DNA from: Flavipsychrobacter stenotrophus
GTDB taxonomy: Bacteria; Bacteroidota; Bacteroidia; Chitinophagales; Chitinophagaceae
DNA: 64,000 bases
Direction: 5' to 3'
Assembly (NCBI RefSeq): GCF_002954265.1
Contig: NZ_PPSL01000002.1
Span: 496,001 to 560,000 of the forward strand
Translations under genes and position numbers: made by a program
The notes under the pieces: generated by a model
Told to the model about the DNA's origin: nothing
Database searches by the model: none
What the model saw: only the letters and a program-made list of their open reading frames with translations
Shown here: positions 17,066-26,173 of the stretch, in pieces
Numbering within the stretch: the stretch's first letter is position 1
Layout of the letters: every line of letters starts with the position of its first letter

Positions 17066-20000
17066 ATGGTGAAAAAAACCAGTATCATATCTCTCCTTAT
17101 CCCTGCACTTATTGGTGTGGGTTTACTTATTAGCTCCCCTACCAGTGCACAGTCTTATGTAGAAACGTTTGGACAAAATCGTGTACAAGACAGGAAGTTT
17201 GACTGGAAGTTTTTTGACACCAAGCACTTCAGGGTATATCATTACGACCGTAGCGGAAGGCAATTGGGCAGATATGTAGCAGAAGAAGCGGAAAACAACA
17301 TTAAGGTAATAGAAAAGAAAATGGGCGGTCAGTTTCCCGACCGTTTCAATATAGTACTGTACAATTCTTACGACGATTACCGCCAGACCAATATAGGCCT
17401 TAAAGATGAATCGCAGATAAGCCAGATGACAATATCGGGTACGTGGAATCTTGTGGGAGATAAGCTGGTGGTATACCATACGGGCAAGCACACAGACCTG
17501 CAGCGCCAGATACAAGCGGGTATGGCACAGGTGGTAATGGAGCGCATGATCTATGGCGAGAGCTTTAAGAAAATGGCCAAGACACAGTTACTGATGAACC
17601 TGCCACCGTGGGTAACACAAGGATTTATAGCCTACCTGGTAGATGGCTGGAACCCCGAAGCTAACAGCGAGTGGAAGCGACTGCTGGACGCCAGGCCTAA
17701 AGCCGGCTTTTTTGAACTATCGGAGGAATACCCTGAAGTGGCGGGTAAGGCGTTCTGGAAATTTATTGCAGATAACTATGGCAATGAAAAGATGAAAGCA
17801 TTGCTGGGTGCAATGCAGCAAAAGACCAGTCTGAATAAGACAATGAAGGATAAAGACTACCTGGGATTGAAGATCACCAAGGCGTATGATTCCTGCATGA
17901 CCTACTATAAGAACACCTACACACTGGACTTTAAGCAGCAGGAGTTGCCTGATAGTTCTAATGGGTTGATATCACTAAAAGTGCCTAAGGACAATACTAT
18001 AATTCGCGACATAATGGTATCGCCTAGAGGAAGCGAGATAGCCTTTGTCGCATGGCGCGATGGTGAGTTTAAGATATACACACAGAAGACCGCTTTCGAC
18101 CAGGTACAATCTGTGCTGCTGGAAGGCGGCGAAAAGGACCTTACCGAAGCAGTAGACCCAAGCTATCCGCTAATGGCATGGTCGGCAGCCGGTAACAAAC
18201 TGGCTATACTCTACAAGAAAGGAAGGAAGACCTACCTGCGGGTATATAACTCTATAAAAGGCAGGATAGAGAACTACGTTATACCCCCTAACAGATTTGA
18301 CAGGGTACTAGGCATGTCATTCATGGAAGATGATGATAAGCTGGTATTGTCGGCCATTAAAAAGAGCCAGACCGACCTTTATGAGTTCAAGATAAAGGGA
18401 TCGAAGATGACCAACATTACAGATGATGCATGGGATGACATCAACCCTGTGTTTGTGAATGGCGCATCGCGCAAGGGCATACTATTCATGTCTAACAGGC
18501 CACTTGCCAACATGGATGTACCTGTGGGTGTGAACCAGCTGCCTAATGGACCTATGCACGTGTATTTTTACAATACCACTACCAAGAGAAAAGAACTGCT
18601 GCAGATCTCCAACTTCCCTACAGGACATGTGTCACAGCCTATACAATACGGCATAGAGAACTTTGCCTACCTGTATGATGGCAATGGCATTGTGAACAAG
18701 TATGTGGTGATGTTTGGCAGAACAAAGAACAATATGGATTCGGCATATGCCCTGCCTGTAACCAATTATAACACCAGCATCATCAGCCACCAATATAATG
18801 TGGCCAGTGGCGGTGTAGCAGATGTGGTGCAAGAAAAGAAGAAGTACATGGTGTATTTCCACAAGCTGGAAATGCCGGGAGACAGTGCACAACCTAAGGT
18901 GCTTACACCAACGATATTATCTGTAGAAAAGCCTGATTACAACCCGAACATAGAAGGATCTAACGTGAAGTTTGACTTCAGCAATAAGCCAGTAGACAAG
19001 CCAATCACATTGCCTGAAGTAAAAAGCGGCAATGCATTCCAGACAGAATTTACCGACACTATTACCGGTGGGCTGAGAAGGAAAAAGCAAAAGAAGGTGG
19101 ACGTGGTAAAGGTAGAAGATGGCAAACCTACTGTTGAAGCAGATAGTTCTACCCTTGCTGTTATCAATGACAGTGCTTATGTGAAAATGAAGCCATCCCC
19201 CTACCGTGCGAGCTTTAAGCCGGACGGATTTAATGTAAGGGTAGACAACAGCACATTGTTCTCTCAATACCAGCCGTACAGTGCTAATGGCGGTACTTAC
19301 CAGAATCCTGACCTGAGCCTGCTGACCACGATCAATATGGTGGAGCTAATGGAAAACCACAAGATAACTGCGGGCTTTCAATTGCCTGTCAACCTTTCGA
19401 GCTCTGCATATTTCTTACAGTATAAAAACACCAAGCGCAGACTAGATTGGGGGGTGTTGTTTCTGCGGACACAGTCTAAGCAAAATGCCTATGTGATCTA
19501 CTCAGACTCATCGGGACAGTATGGTTTTGTGAGGGAGCAATTGTTTAAGAACGTTACCAACATGGTGCAGGCGGAGTTGTCCTATCCATTTGACAGGCTA
19601 AGGAGCCTTAGGTTCTTTACAGCCTACCGCCAGGACAGAAAAATACAAAAGGCACAGGATACATTGAGCCTTGTATACGAGATACCTAATACGAATAAGG
19701 ACTGGTCTATGAACAGACTGGAGTATGTATTTGACAATACACTGAGTCCGATATTGAATATAAGAAAAGGAACGCGCTATAAGCTATATGCGGAATACCT
19801 CAATGAGTTTGGCGGCGAGAAACAGAACATGATCAATATCGGACTTGACTTCCGTACTTATCAGAAGTTGTACAAGACCATAACATGGGCTACAAGATTG
19901 GCCTATGCGCACTCTGATGGCACTAGCAAAGTGCAGTATCAACTAGGCGGTATAGATAACTGGATAAGTCCGAAGATAGATAATGGCGCCAGCAGCACAG

Positions 20001-20434
20001 GCAACTATGGCTTTGTGGCACTGTCTACTACACTTCGCGGTTATAAGCAAGGCGCATTTAAGGGTAATAACTTTTCGGTACTGAGTACTGAGGTGCGTGT
20101 GCCTATAGTGTCTACTTTTGTAAAGAGGCCTGTGCAATCAGCGATACTGAAAAATCTGCAGGTGGTATTGTTTGCCGATGCGGGCTCGGCATGGCGAGGA
20201 TTCCTGCCATCGGGCGATAATTTGTCTACCACCTATAATTTCCCACAATATGCATTGCCGGGCTCGGTAAACAATGTGCTGCTGACAGTAACAGTTCCTA
20301 ACAAAAGCCAGCTAGGCATAGGCTATGGTGCCGGTTTACGCACCATGTTATTCGGCTATTTTGTGCGGTTTGATTATGCGATGAACAGCGAGGGTGGATC
20401 TATGTATTACCTTGGGTTGGGTACGGATTTTTAG
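17066..20434 (+). CDS. Large exported protein: peptidase MA-like, TolB-like propeller, C-terminal barrel
   Basis: 1122 residues after an N-terminal signal (ending TSAQS). Residues about 45-270 resemble a gluzincin peptidase MA domain, with LPPWVTQGFIAYL at 179-191 matching the usual lPxWlxEGlA box. However, the HExxH zinc motif is missing: the place is AGMAQ (151-155). The middle (about 300-600) looks like TolB/WD40 propeller blades (SPRGSEIAFVAWRDGEFKIY). The C-terminus (about 760-1122) is rich in barrel strands and ends in an Omp85-like form (VLFADAGSAWRG, YYLGLGTDF). It is probably in the outer membrane. The gene diverges from the MBL hydrolase. Confidence 0.75.
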   Translation: MVKKTSIISLLIPALIGVGLLISSPTSAQSYVETFGQNRVQDRKFDWKFFDTKHFRVYHYDRSGRQLGRYVAEEAENNIKVIEKKMGGQFPDRFNIVLYNSYDDYRQTNIGLKDESQISQMTISGTWNLVGDKLVVYHTGKHTDLQRQIQAGMAQVVMERMIYGESFKKMAKTQLLMNLPPWVTQGFIAYLVDGWNPEANSEWKRLLDARPKAGFFELSEEYPEVAGKAFWKFIADNYGNEKMKALLGAMQQKTSLNKTMKDKDYLGLKITKAYDSCMTYYKNTYTLDFKQQELPDSSNGLISLKVPKDNTIIRDIMVSPRGSEIAFVAWRDGEFKIYTQKTAFDQVQSVLLEGGEKDLTEAVDPSYPLMAWSAAGNKLAILYKKGRKTYLRVYNSIKGRIENYVIPPNRFDRVLGMSFMEDDDKLVLSAIKKSQTDLYEFKIKGSKMTNITDDAWDDINPVFVNGASRKGILFMSNRPLANMDVPVGVNQLPNGPMHVYFYNTTTKRKELLQISNFPTGHVSQPIQYGIENFAYLYDGNGIVNKYVVMFGRTKNNMDSAYALPVTNYNTSIISHQYNVASGGVADVVQEKKKYMVYFHKLEMPGDSAQPKVLTPTILSVEKPDYNPNIEGSNVKFDFSNKPVDKPITLPEVKSGNAFQTEFTDTITGGLRRKKQKKVDVVKVEDGKPTVEADSSTLAVINDSAYVKMKPSPYRASFKPDGFNVRVDNSTLFSQYQPYSANGGTYQNPDLSLLTTINMVELMENHKITAGFQLPVNLSSSAYFLQYKNTKRRLDWGVLFLRTQSKQNAYVIYSDSSGQYGFVREQLFKNVTNMVQAELSYPFDRLRSLRFFTAYRQDRKIQKAQDTLSLVYEIPNTNKDWSMNRLEYVFDNTLSPILNIRKGTRYKLYAEYLNEFGGEKQNMINIGLDFRTYQKLYKTITWATRLAYAHSDGTSKVQYQLGGIDNWISPKIDNGASSTGNYGFVALSTTLRGYKQGAFKGNNFSVLSTEVRVPIVSTFVKRPVQSAILKNLQVVLFADAGSAWRGFLPSGDNLSTTYNFPQYALPGSVNNVLLTVTVPNKSQLGIGYGAGLRTMLFGYFVRFDYAMNSEGGSMYYLGLGTDF

Positions 20435-20480
20435 GTGAGCCAGGTTAGCGGCAGTCAGTTGTCGGTAACCAGTTGATCCA

Positions 20481-20616
20481 AAACGATTACGCCCACTTAC
20501 TAGATTGCTTCGTCCCCTGCCTACCGGCAGGCGGGATGTCAATGACAGAGTTCAAATAGCGACTGAAAACAAATACGTCCAAACGTGAGATTGCTTCGCG
20601 AAGGGCTCGCAATGAC
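20481..20616. repeat. Two-part dispersed repeat (R1+R2), copy 2
   Basis: R1 at 20481-20548 and R2 at 20567-20616 match the pair at 2731-2867 in order, lengths and spacing (18 against 19 bp between units). Confidence 0.75.
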
Positions 20617-20632
20617 AGAGCCTCAACCCCAG

Positions 20633-20695
20633 CCCTTCTCCAAAGGAGAAGGGAGCGCCAATGTCCACGCTATCGCGTGGGTGGGCTGTCATTGG
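20633..20695. repeat. Two palindromic elements after the R1+R2 repeat
   Basis: CCCTTCTCC-AAA-GGAGAAGGG (20633-20653) is a perfect hairpin. CCACGC-TATC-GCGTGG (20665-20680) lies inside an outer pair CCAATG/CATTGG (20658-20695). Both look like parts of dispersed palindromic repeats. The rest of the gap 20435-20840 holds the promoter of the next gene. Confidence 0.6.
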
Positions 20696-20796
20696 ATGAT
20701 GATTGCGGGGCAACCCGAATAACTCCTTACAATGACGTGCCTTATTTATTACTTTGAATTATCCTGTGGTATAAAAGTCTTTTTATTTCGTTATTC

Positions 20797-20826
20797 TTTG
20801 CCGACTGATTGGTTTTATTACATTTG
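20797..20826 (+). promoter_or_regulatory. Promoter of the first beta-barrel gene
   Basis: TTTG (20797-20800), 18-bp spacer, TACATTTG (20819-20826). A near-perfect Bacteroidota promoter ending 14 bp before the ATG. Confidence 0.65.
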
Positions 20827-20840
20827 CGGCAAATAATGCT

Positions 20841-21461
20841 ATGAAAAAACTATTGCTTATCACTTCTTTGCTGGCGACAGCATTTGTGGGTTCAGGACAA
20901 ATAAAGGTTGCGCCCGAGGCCGGATTGAATTTCTCTAACTATTCAGTACCTACGAAATCTTATAGTGCCACCTCTGTATTTGGTGTGAGGCTAGGGCTAA
21001 TAGCTGACCTGGCGCTGGGTGGCGACAAATGCTACCTACAACCCGGCGTATTATATGTGAGAAACGGCACGGCAGTAAATGCGCCAAACTATTTTATATC
21101 TCAAGGCAGCATTACCTACAGGGTGCATACCATAGAGGTGCCTTTAAATTTCCTTTATAAGTTTGGCCAGCCTGGCAAAAACAGGCTGTTTGCCGGCGCG
21201 GGAGTTTACCTGGGGATGAACGTTAAATCAGACGCATTTTATATTACCAACTACGATATGGGCGGAGGTGTAAACGCAGGCTGCGAGTTTAAAAGAGGAC
21301 TGTTTATAAGAGCCACTGCACAAAGCGGTGTTTTGAAACCCAAGTCATTGGGTATAACGACAACCAGCAGCAACCTGGCTATGACCCTGGGTTATTTCTT
21401 TAATTATAACAGAACAAGCAGGAGGAGTGGCAGATCGCGGGGCAATCTTATGCCGGAATGA
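20841..21461 (+). CDS. Outer membrane beta-barrel protein (PorT/OMP_b-brl type), paralogue 1
   Basis: 206 residues: a signal peptide (MKKLLLITSLLATAFVGSGQ) then alternating strands such as FGVRLGLIADLAL, CYLQPGVLYVRNG, HTIEVPLNFLYKFG and RLFAGAGVYLGMN. This is the layout of small outer-membrane barrel proteins in Bacteroidota. It is similar to the next gene, with the same strand order and FLYK/FIYK segments, so the two form a tandem duplicate. Function unknown. Confidence 0.82.
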   Translation: MKKLLLITSLLATAFVGSGQIKVAPEAGLNFSNYSVPTKSYSATSVFGVRLGLIADLALGGDKCYLQPGVLYVRNGTAVNAPNYFISQGSITYRVHTIEVPLNFLYKFGQPGKNRLFAGAGVYLGMNVKSDAFYITNYDMGGGVNAGCEFKRGLFIRATAQSGVLKPKSLGITTTSSNLAMTLGYFFNYNRTSRRSGRSRGNLMPE

Positions 21462-21644
21462 CATATATTGCTCACAGTATAAAATGTGCAGAGATGGTTC
21501 TCGCAAAAAGCCAGCATGCCTGTAGGAGCACAAATAGTGGGGGACAAAGCCACCCTTGCGAAGGTATAAATGGATCTTTAGTTGATTATGAGTACTGGCA
21601 AGCAGGGTAATTCAACTTTTTATAAACGAGCATACATAAACGCT

Positions 21645-22316
21645 ATGAAAAAAATGATACTTGCGGCAATGACGCTTGCCGCGGCGAGCACATCACGAGG
21701 ACAGGCTAATCTTGGCGTGGAAGGCGGATTGAATATGGCCAATTACATTCAAAAATACGGAGACAATATACGTCCTTCAGAATATGTAAGCGGCGTAAGG
21801 ATTGGTGTAATAATAGACGGAGCAATAGGACGTCGTTGCTTTCTACAATCCGGGCTTAGTTACGTGCAGAATGGCACGAAGTTCTATATCTACAACACTT
21901 CTTATTATCCCGTTCCACTAACTATGAATGTAAACAGCCTTGTTCTCCCCGTTAACTTTATCTACAAAACAGGAAAACAGTACCGCAATCATTTCTTTGT
22001 AGGTGGGGGTCTTACTTTTGGTGTCAACATTAATGGCTCATCGACAACAGTGCCAAAAACGATCTATAACAGAGACCTAAGAATAGGTTCTGAAAAGACT
22101 AATGACCTGAAACGATTAGAGGCGGGGGGATGTATAAATATGGGTATTGAATTCAAGAAGGGATTATTTTTCAGAGCCGGCTATCATACCGGGTTTACCA
22201 ATCTTAATCCTATCAGTAATAGCACAGATGCGATATTAGTAAAGAATAGAAATATAAGCCTAACATTTGGGTTCCTCATTCGCAAAACAATGCATAAAGT
22301 AAAGCGCAGCAAGTGA
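21645..22316 (+). CDS. Outer membrane beta-barrel protein (PorT/OMP_b-brl type), paralogue 2
   Basis: 223 residues from the ATG at 21645, which gives a good signal peptide (MKKMILAAMTLAAASTSRGQ); a longer frame adds 21 residues in front of it. Strands parallel those of the preceding gene: GVRIGVIIDGAI, CFLQSGLSYVQNG, VNSLVLPVNFIYKTG, HFFVGGGLTFGVN, GIEFKKGLFFRAGY. It ends in a basic tail. A hairpin follows. Function unknown. Confidence 0.8.
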   Translation: MKKMILAAMTLAAASTSRGQANLGVEGGLNMANYIQKYGDNIRPSEYVSGVRIGVIIDGAIGRRCFLQSGLSYVQNGTKFYIYNTSYYPVPLTMNVNSLVLPVNFIYKTGKQYRNHFFVGGGLTFGVNINGSSTTVPKTIYNRDLRIGSEKTNDLKRLEAGGCINMGIEFKKGLFFRAGYHTGFTNLNPISNSTDAILVKNRNISLTFGFLIRKTMHKVKRSK

Positions 22317-22327
22317 ACTTTTAATAA

Positions 22328-22353
22328 ATAAGGTAGCTAAATTGCCACCTTAT
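22328..22353 (+). terminator. Terminator-like hairpin
   Basis: ATAAGGTAGC and GCCACCTTAT form a 10-bp stem with one mismatch and a 6-nt loop, 12 bp past the second barrel gene. The T run is weak. Confidence 0.55.
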
Positions 22354-22386
22354 GTATTAATGCAGTCAATCAAATATCAATTAGGA

Positions 22387-23055
22387 TCAGAAGAAAAGGA
22401 AGCGTTTCTTTTTCTTCATCATGCGGACCTTTAGCATGCGAATGTCTTTATTAGGGCGGTCATTCTTATCGCGGGCTTCGTTGGCTATTTTGTCTACTAT
22501 GTCCATGCCTTCTATCACTTCGCCAAACACGGTGTAGTTGCCATCAAGATGCGGTGTGCCACCGTCTTTCTTATATACTTCTCTTTGAGCCGCAGTGTAT
22601 ACACGACCTGTACGCTTAGTGAGGTTATCCATTTCGGCATCGGTAAATGGCTTACCGACTACAATGTAGAACTGGCATGCAGAGCCTGACTTATCCGGCG
22701 TCTGATCGCGGGCTACACCCAAGGCACCACGTTTATGATAGTTTGCGTCATTGATCTCAGCAGGGACGGTGTAACCGAGGCCACCCTCACCCAGCACCTG
22801 ACCGGGCTTAGCATGTTTTGAAGTAGAATCACCACCCTGAATGACGAACTTAGGTATGCACCTGTGGAATATGGTGCTATCATAATAATGCTCTTTAGCC
22901 AGTTTCACCATGTTATTGGTGTTTAATGGGGTATTATCGTACAGCATTACCACTATAGTGCCGTAATCTGTTTCAATTTTAACCTTGTTCTTTTGCGCTG
23001 TAGCTGTAAGTGCGATAGTTAGTAATACCAGCAAAGACAATAATATCCTCTTCAT
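22387..23055 (-). CDS. Peptidyl-prolyl cis-trans isomerase, cyclophilin type
   Basis: 222 residues. The signal peptide (MKRILLSLLVLLTIALTATAQ) points to the periplasm, where it would speed proline isomerisation in exported proteins. Cyclophilin landmarks are TIFHRCIPKFVIQGGD (with the active-site Arg), the shortened GSACQFYIVVG and the HLDGNYTVFGEVIEGMDIVDKI segment. The C-terminus ends in a lysine run, KKKKRFLFF. It stands alone. Confidence 0.93.
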   Translation of the reverse strand: MKRILLSLLVLLTIALTATAQKNKVKIETDYGTIVVMLYDNTPLNTNNMVKLAKEHYYDSTIFHRCIPKFVIQGGDSTSKHAKPGQVLGEGGLGYTVPAEINDANYHKRGALGVARDQTPDKSGSACQFYIVVGKPFTDAEMDNLTKRTGRVYTAAQREVYKKDGGTPHLDGNYTVFGEVIEGMDIVDKIANEARDKNDRPNKDIRMLKVRMMKKKKRFLFF

Positions 23056-23095
23056 TCAGACCTAAGTTTATTCTGATCAAAAGTATATAAAATAA

Positions 23096-23126
23096 TTATC
23101 CCTCCACACGTTGTGAGGAGGGATAA
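23096..23126 (-). terminator. Terminator of the response regulator gene
   Basis: TTATCCCTCC (23096-23105) and GGAGGGATAA (23117-23126) form a perfect 10-bp stem. On the minus strand it is followed by TTATTTTATA. It sits 24 bp past the gene. Confidence 0.8.
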
Positions 23127-23150
23127 AATTTATAACGTGAAAGTAAAGAC

Positions 23151-23552
23151 TTATGGCTTTACCAAGTCGATGATTATTTCTTTAGTTATTGGCTTGGCCA
23201 GGTAGGTAACAATATTCTTATTTGCGTTAGCCTTTTCTATATCCCTGTCATCTACAGATGATGAAAGGATGTACAAGCGTATTGTTTTTTTTATATTGTC
23301 GGCTAACAGATCGTATTGTTCCAGAAATTCCCAGCCATTCATGATGGGCATGTTGATATCAAGAAACAGAAAAGTAGGCAAACTCTCGTTGATAGTTGCC
23401 GGATACTCGTTACTTACATAAGCCAAACCCTCGAGAGGATCAGTAAACGTCTTCACATCTGTAACACCCAGCGCCTTCTTAATTGTAAGCCTGCAAATAG
23501 TGTTATTTAGCGGATCGTCATCGATAACAATGAAACTTGCTAAATTAGTCAT
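23151..23552 (-). CDS. Single-domain response regulator
   Basis: 133 residues consisting only of a receiver domain (CheY-like). The acidic cluster is Asp11-Asp13, the phosphorylation site is Asp65 in FLDINMPIMNG, a Ser stretch lies at about 97-99 (YILSSSV), and Lys120 is in the LAKP motif. There is no output domain, so it signals through a partner protein. No histidine kinase is adjacent. The ATG at 23552 removes 21 poorly fitting residues from a longer frame. Confidence 0.9.
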   Translation of the reverse strand: MTNLASFIVIDDDPLNNTICRLTIKKALGVTDVKTFTDPLEGLAYVSNEYPATINESLPTFLFLDINMPIMNGWEFLEQYDLLADNIKKTIRLYILSSSVDDRDIEKANANKNIVTYLAKPITKEIIIDLVKP

Positions 23553-23748
23553 ATCTATTTTACCCGATAAATTATCTGCTTTTAAAACTTGCTCCACCCG
23601 ACTAATTCTATTCAATCTAAGGATGCGAAAATAACCATGAATATCGAAAACACATGATTTTTCTTAATTATTTTTTTGCTAATGGCAGTATCACATGTCA
23701 AAATTTAAATGGTCAATTAAAAACCATAAATAATAAAATTATAGAATG

Positions 23749-24717
23749 TTATGAAAAATACTGTAATTCGGCTGTCAGATCTATTTGGGGATGCTGTTCT
23801 TGTAATAGCATACATTTTTGCAATGTTGCCGATCTGAACTTCTGATGAGCCTGGGTATCGGGAAACCTGGGACGGTGTTTAGCGGCAATAGCAATTTCGT
23901 TGACCTGTTTCATCAGGGCGATAGTGTCTTCATTCATGGCGCATTCTACGACACGCTCCCACACGTAGGAAGTGGCCAGGAAGTTAGGGTGCACAAAATC
24001 TATATCGTAATATCTATAATCGCGCAGGATATCAATAAGCAATTCGTAAGCGGGGAAATAGTAAGCACATGAAAAAGTATCACAAAGCTGGTGAACGGCT
24101 TCTATGAGGCGCGCCTTGCTCCGATTATTTTCCACCACACCATCGCGAATGTGACGGACGGGGCTTATGGTGAAAATTATCTGGATGCCCGGGTTAACGG
24201 TCAGTAGTTTTTCGATAGTTGTCTTTAACGTAGTAGTAATTTGTTCGACACTCAACAATCTCTTTTCAAACCATTGCGATGGAGCGCGATGATTGTTGGC
24301 TACCGGCTTACCGCTTTCTTTAAGATAGTACTGAAATGATGAGCCCAAAGTAATGATGAGGTGATTGGCTTTCTTTATCTGCAAATGTGCCTGTAACTGA
24401 GACTGGTTGATACCCTCTACTGCCGCTTCAGCGCTGACATGAGAAAAACGGGTATGGTGATCCCAGCTATTCCAGAGTTCATTGAGACGAAAAACATCGG
24501 CCTCGGTGTATTGTTTATTATCAATGTACCCATTAAGGCTATCTGCCACGCTGAGCGGGTTGAACAGAATACCATTAGGATTAGATACTACATTGAACTT
24601 ATGTTGTATCAACCTATCAGCAATGTGCTCGGTAAAACATGACCCGGTCAGCAGGATGGCATCTTTGTATGCGATTGGCACCGGCAGGCGGGGTATGTCT
24701 AACTGGAGGGTATGCAT
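23749..24717 (-). CDS. GSCFA domain protein
   Basis: 322 residues. The family signature GSCFTE sits at residues 25-30, followed by the NPNGILFNPLS segment, LNELWNSWDHHTRFS, LIITLGSSFQYYLKESGKPVANNH and IIFTISPVRHIRDGVVENNRSK. The fold is related to SGNH hydrolases, and the SPVRH stretch may hold catalytic residues. The natural substrate of GSCFA proteins is not known to me. The gene is alone, between an intergenic repeat and the response regulator. Confidence 0.92.
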   Translation of the reverse strand: MHTLQLDIPRLPVPIAYKDAILLTGSCFTEHIADRLIQHKFNVVSNPNGILFNPLSVADSLNGYIDNKQYTEADVFRLNELWNSWDHHTRFSHVSAEAAVEGINQSQLQAHLQIKKANHLIITLGSSFQYYLKESGKPVANNHRAPSQWFEKRLLSVEQITTTLKTTIEKLLTVNPGIQIIFTISPVRHIRDGVVENNRSKARLIEAVHQLCDTFSCAYYFPAYELLIDILRDYRYYDIDFVHPNFLATSYVWERVVECAMNEDTIALMKQVNEIAIAAKHRPRFPDTQAHQKFRSATLQKCMLLQEQHPQIDLTAELQYFS

Positions 24718-24740
24718 GGTGCAAAGGTAATTTTTAAAAA

Positions 24741-24775
24741 ATTGCTCAATGGCTTAATTGCTCAATGACTCAATT
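24741..24775. repeat. Short dispersed repeat, copy 2 (inverted)
   Basis: The reverse complement contains ATTGAGTCATTGAGCAATT and AAGCCATTGAGCAATT, related to the copy at 50-88. Confidence 0.5.
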
Positions 24776-24815
24776 ACCGCCAAGCTGGTTTCCTTATTTG
24801 AACGTGCAAATTTTA

Positions 24816-25697
24816 TCACTTTGCCTTTCTAATCTTAATAAAGGATTGCTGACCTTTGTTGTTGTAGGCGAGAACACTATACTTTGTTTGCCCATCATAA
24901 AGAGCCAGAGAAGCTGTATTGGGCGGGTCTGAGCCTTCATCTTCGGCAAGGACAGCAACAGAATGCACGCCAGTAGCCGGCAATTTTATGGCAAACCTCT
25001 TCTTTTGTTTCCCTATAACATATTTGGCCAATACCGGCTTGCCATCGAATAGTATTGATATGATATCTCCATCAAAACGGCCGCCATCCCACACTTCTAC
25101 CACCACACTATCTGAAAGCCAGTCGTAGCTTTTTTCTATACCTTCTGTTATTTTAACTGTGCCTGTGGGTTCTTCAACCGCAACGGAGACCGGCTTAGGC
25201 GCAGCTGCAACAGGTTCTTCTTTCCTCTTCTCCCCCATCCTTATCTCAACGTCATATGGATCGTGGCTGCTAAAGAGTTGTTCGATCTCTGAGGTATTTG
25301 TAAAAGTTAGTTTGCCCTCGGTGCATGAAGTATTATCTAATTGTTTGTTTGTAGCAGGACCAACGAGTTTACCGTTCCGATATTCGAGTGATGCCTGTAG
25401 CAGGCACATAAAAGCCTTAGTGAAGACCGAATGAGAAGATACGATTTCAGTTTCTTTAAACGTGAGCTTATGAGACTGTTTATCGACCTTGCCTTTTATA
25501 ACGGTCTTGGCTTCGTCGCGTTCATCGTATGTATAGCTGTAACCGGTAATAATATTGTTGCTTTCGGTAAGTTCTAAGCGGTATGGAAATTCTTCACCAG
25601 TTGCCATGAGGAGTGTTCCTTTAAGCATGACCTTAGTGGACTGGGCATTTACAAAGCCAGAAAACAGAACTACAACAGCAAGAAAATAATACTTCAT
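24816..25697 (-). CDS. Hypothetical exported protein
   Basis: 293 residues, not recognised. The ATG at 25697 gives a signal peptide (MKYYFLAVVVLFSGFVNAQ); a longer frame adds 19 residues. The first half resembles a small lipocalin-like or strand-rich domain (GTLLMATGEEFPYRLELTES). The second half, after a Pro/Val-rich linker, has repeated beta segments (SDSVVVEVWDGGRFDGDIIS, RFAIKLPATGVHSVAVLAED). Probably periplasmic. It diverges from the small gene at 25779. Confidence 0.75.
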   Translation of the reverse strand: MKYYFLAVVVLFSGFVNAQSTKVMLKGTLLMATGEEFPYRLELTESNNIITGYSYTYDERDEAKTVIKGKVDKQSHKLTFKETEIVSSHSVFTKAFMCLLQASLEYRNGKLVGPATNKQLDNTSCTEGKLTFTNTSEIEQLFSSHDPYDVEIRMGEKRKEEPVAAAPKPVSVAVEEPTGTVKITEGIEKSYDWLSDSVVVEVWDGGRFDGDIISILFDGKPVLAKYVIGKQKKRFAIKLPATGVHSVAVLAEDEGSDPPNTASLALYDGQTKYSVLAYNNKGQQSFIKIRKAK

Positions 25698-25766
25698 ACA
25701 GATAGCAATAATAGCATTTTTATACTTTGCTAATGTAAAGGTGAAGTTAAACACCTGAAATGCCTT

Positions 25767-25774
25767 TATTTTTG
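25767..25774 (+). promoter_or_regulatory. Promoter -7 element abutting the start of the next gene
   Basis: TATTTTTG, a match to TAnnTTTG, ending only 4 bp before the GTG at 25779. Transcription would start at or next to the start codon. Confidence 0.45.
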
Positions 25775-25778
25775 TGGC

Positions 25779-26021
25779 GTGGCTAATAGTTTTTCAAAAC
25801 AGATCGTTTACAACCGGCAAACCCTGCTGGCAGTAATAGTACCCCAACTAAGAAAGGACGGGATGCACTACGAGGTGAACATAAATGGGTACCCAAGGTT
25901 TATAATGAGTTGGTCGGCACTAGGCAGGTATGACCTTACAGATACCGAAATAAAAATGCCATATGAGATAATATTGGCCGTAAGTGATGTAATTGAAAAA
26001 AATGTGAGTAAAAAAAGGTAG
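25779..26021 (+). CDS. Small conserved-looking hypothetical protein
   Basis: 80 residues from a GTG start (reading ANSFSKQIVYNRQTLLAV). It is a soluble protein with a mixed pattern (YEVNINGYPRFIMSWSALGRYDL). I do not know a family for it. The GTG sits right behind a promoter-like element, so the message may be leaderless; a later ATG in frame is the other option. It precedes tRNA-His. Confidence 0.6.
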   Translation: MANSFSKQIVYNRQTLLAVIVPQLRKDGMHYEVNINGYPRFIMSWSALGRYDLTDTEIKMPYEIILAVSDVIEKNVSKKR

Positions 26022-26036
26022 AAATTTAGGGTAAGA

Positions 26037-26068
26037 TTGATGGCGAACCGATTTTATCCCTATATTTG
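26037..26068 (+). promoter_or_regulatory. tRNA-His promoter
   Basis: TTG (26037-26039), 21-bp spacer, TATATTTG (26061-26068): a textbook Bacteroidota promoter, 18 bp before the tRNA. Confidence 0.75.
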
Positions 26069-26085
26069 CAGTCTCAAAATTGCAT

Positions 26086-26160
26086 GGAGGTTGTAGCTCA
26101 GTTGGTTAGAGCATCAGATTGTGGTTCTGAGGGTCGAGGGTTCGAGACCCTTCATCCTCC
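26086..26160 (+). tRNA. tRNA-His (GTG)
   Basis: A full cloverleaf. The D arm is GCTCAGTTGGTTAGAGC, and the anticodon stem TCAGA/TCTGA holds the loop TTGTGGT with anticodon GTG. The T arm is GAGGG-TTCGAGA-CCCTT. The extra G at 26086 faces C73 at 26160, the G-1:C73 pair special to tRNA-His. The acceptor stem pairs except for one T-T opposition at position 5:68. CCA is not encoded (CCC follows), so it must be added after transcription. Confidence 0.96.
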
Positions 26161-26173
26161 CCCGTGGAGTTAA

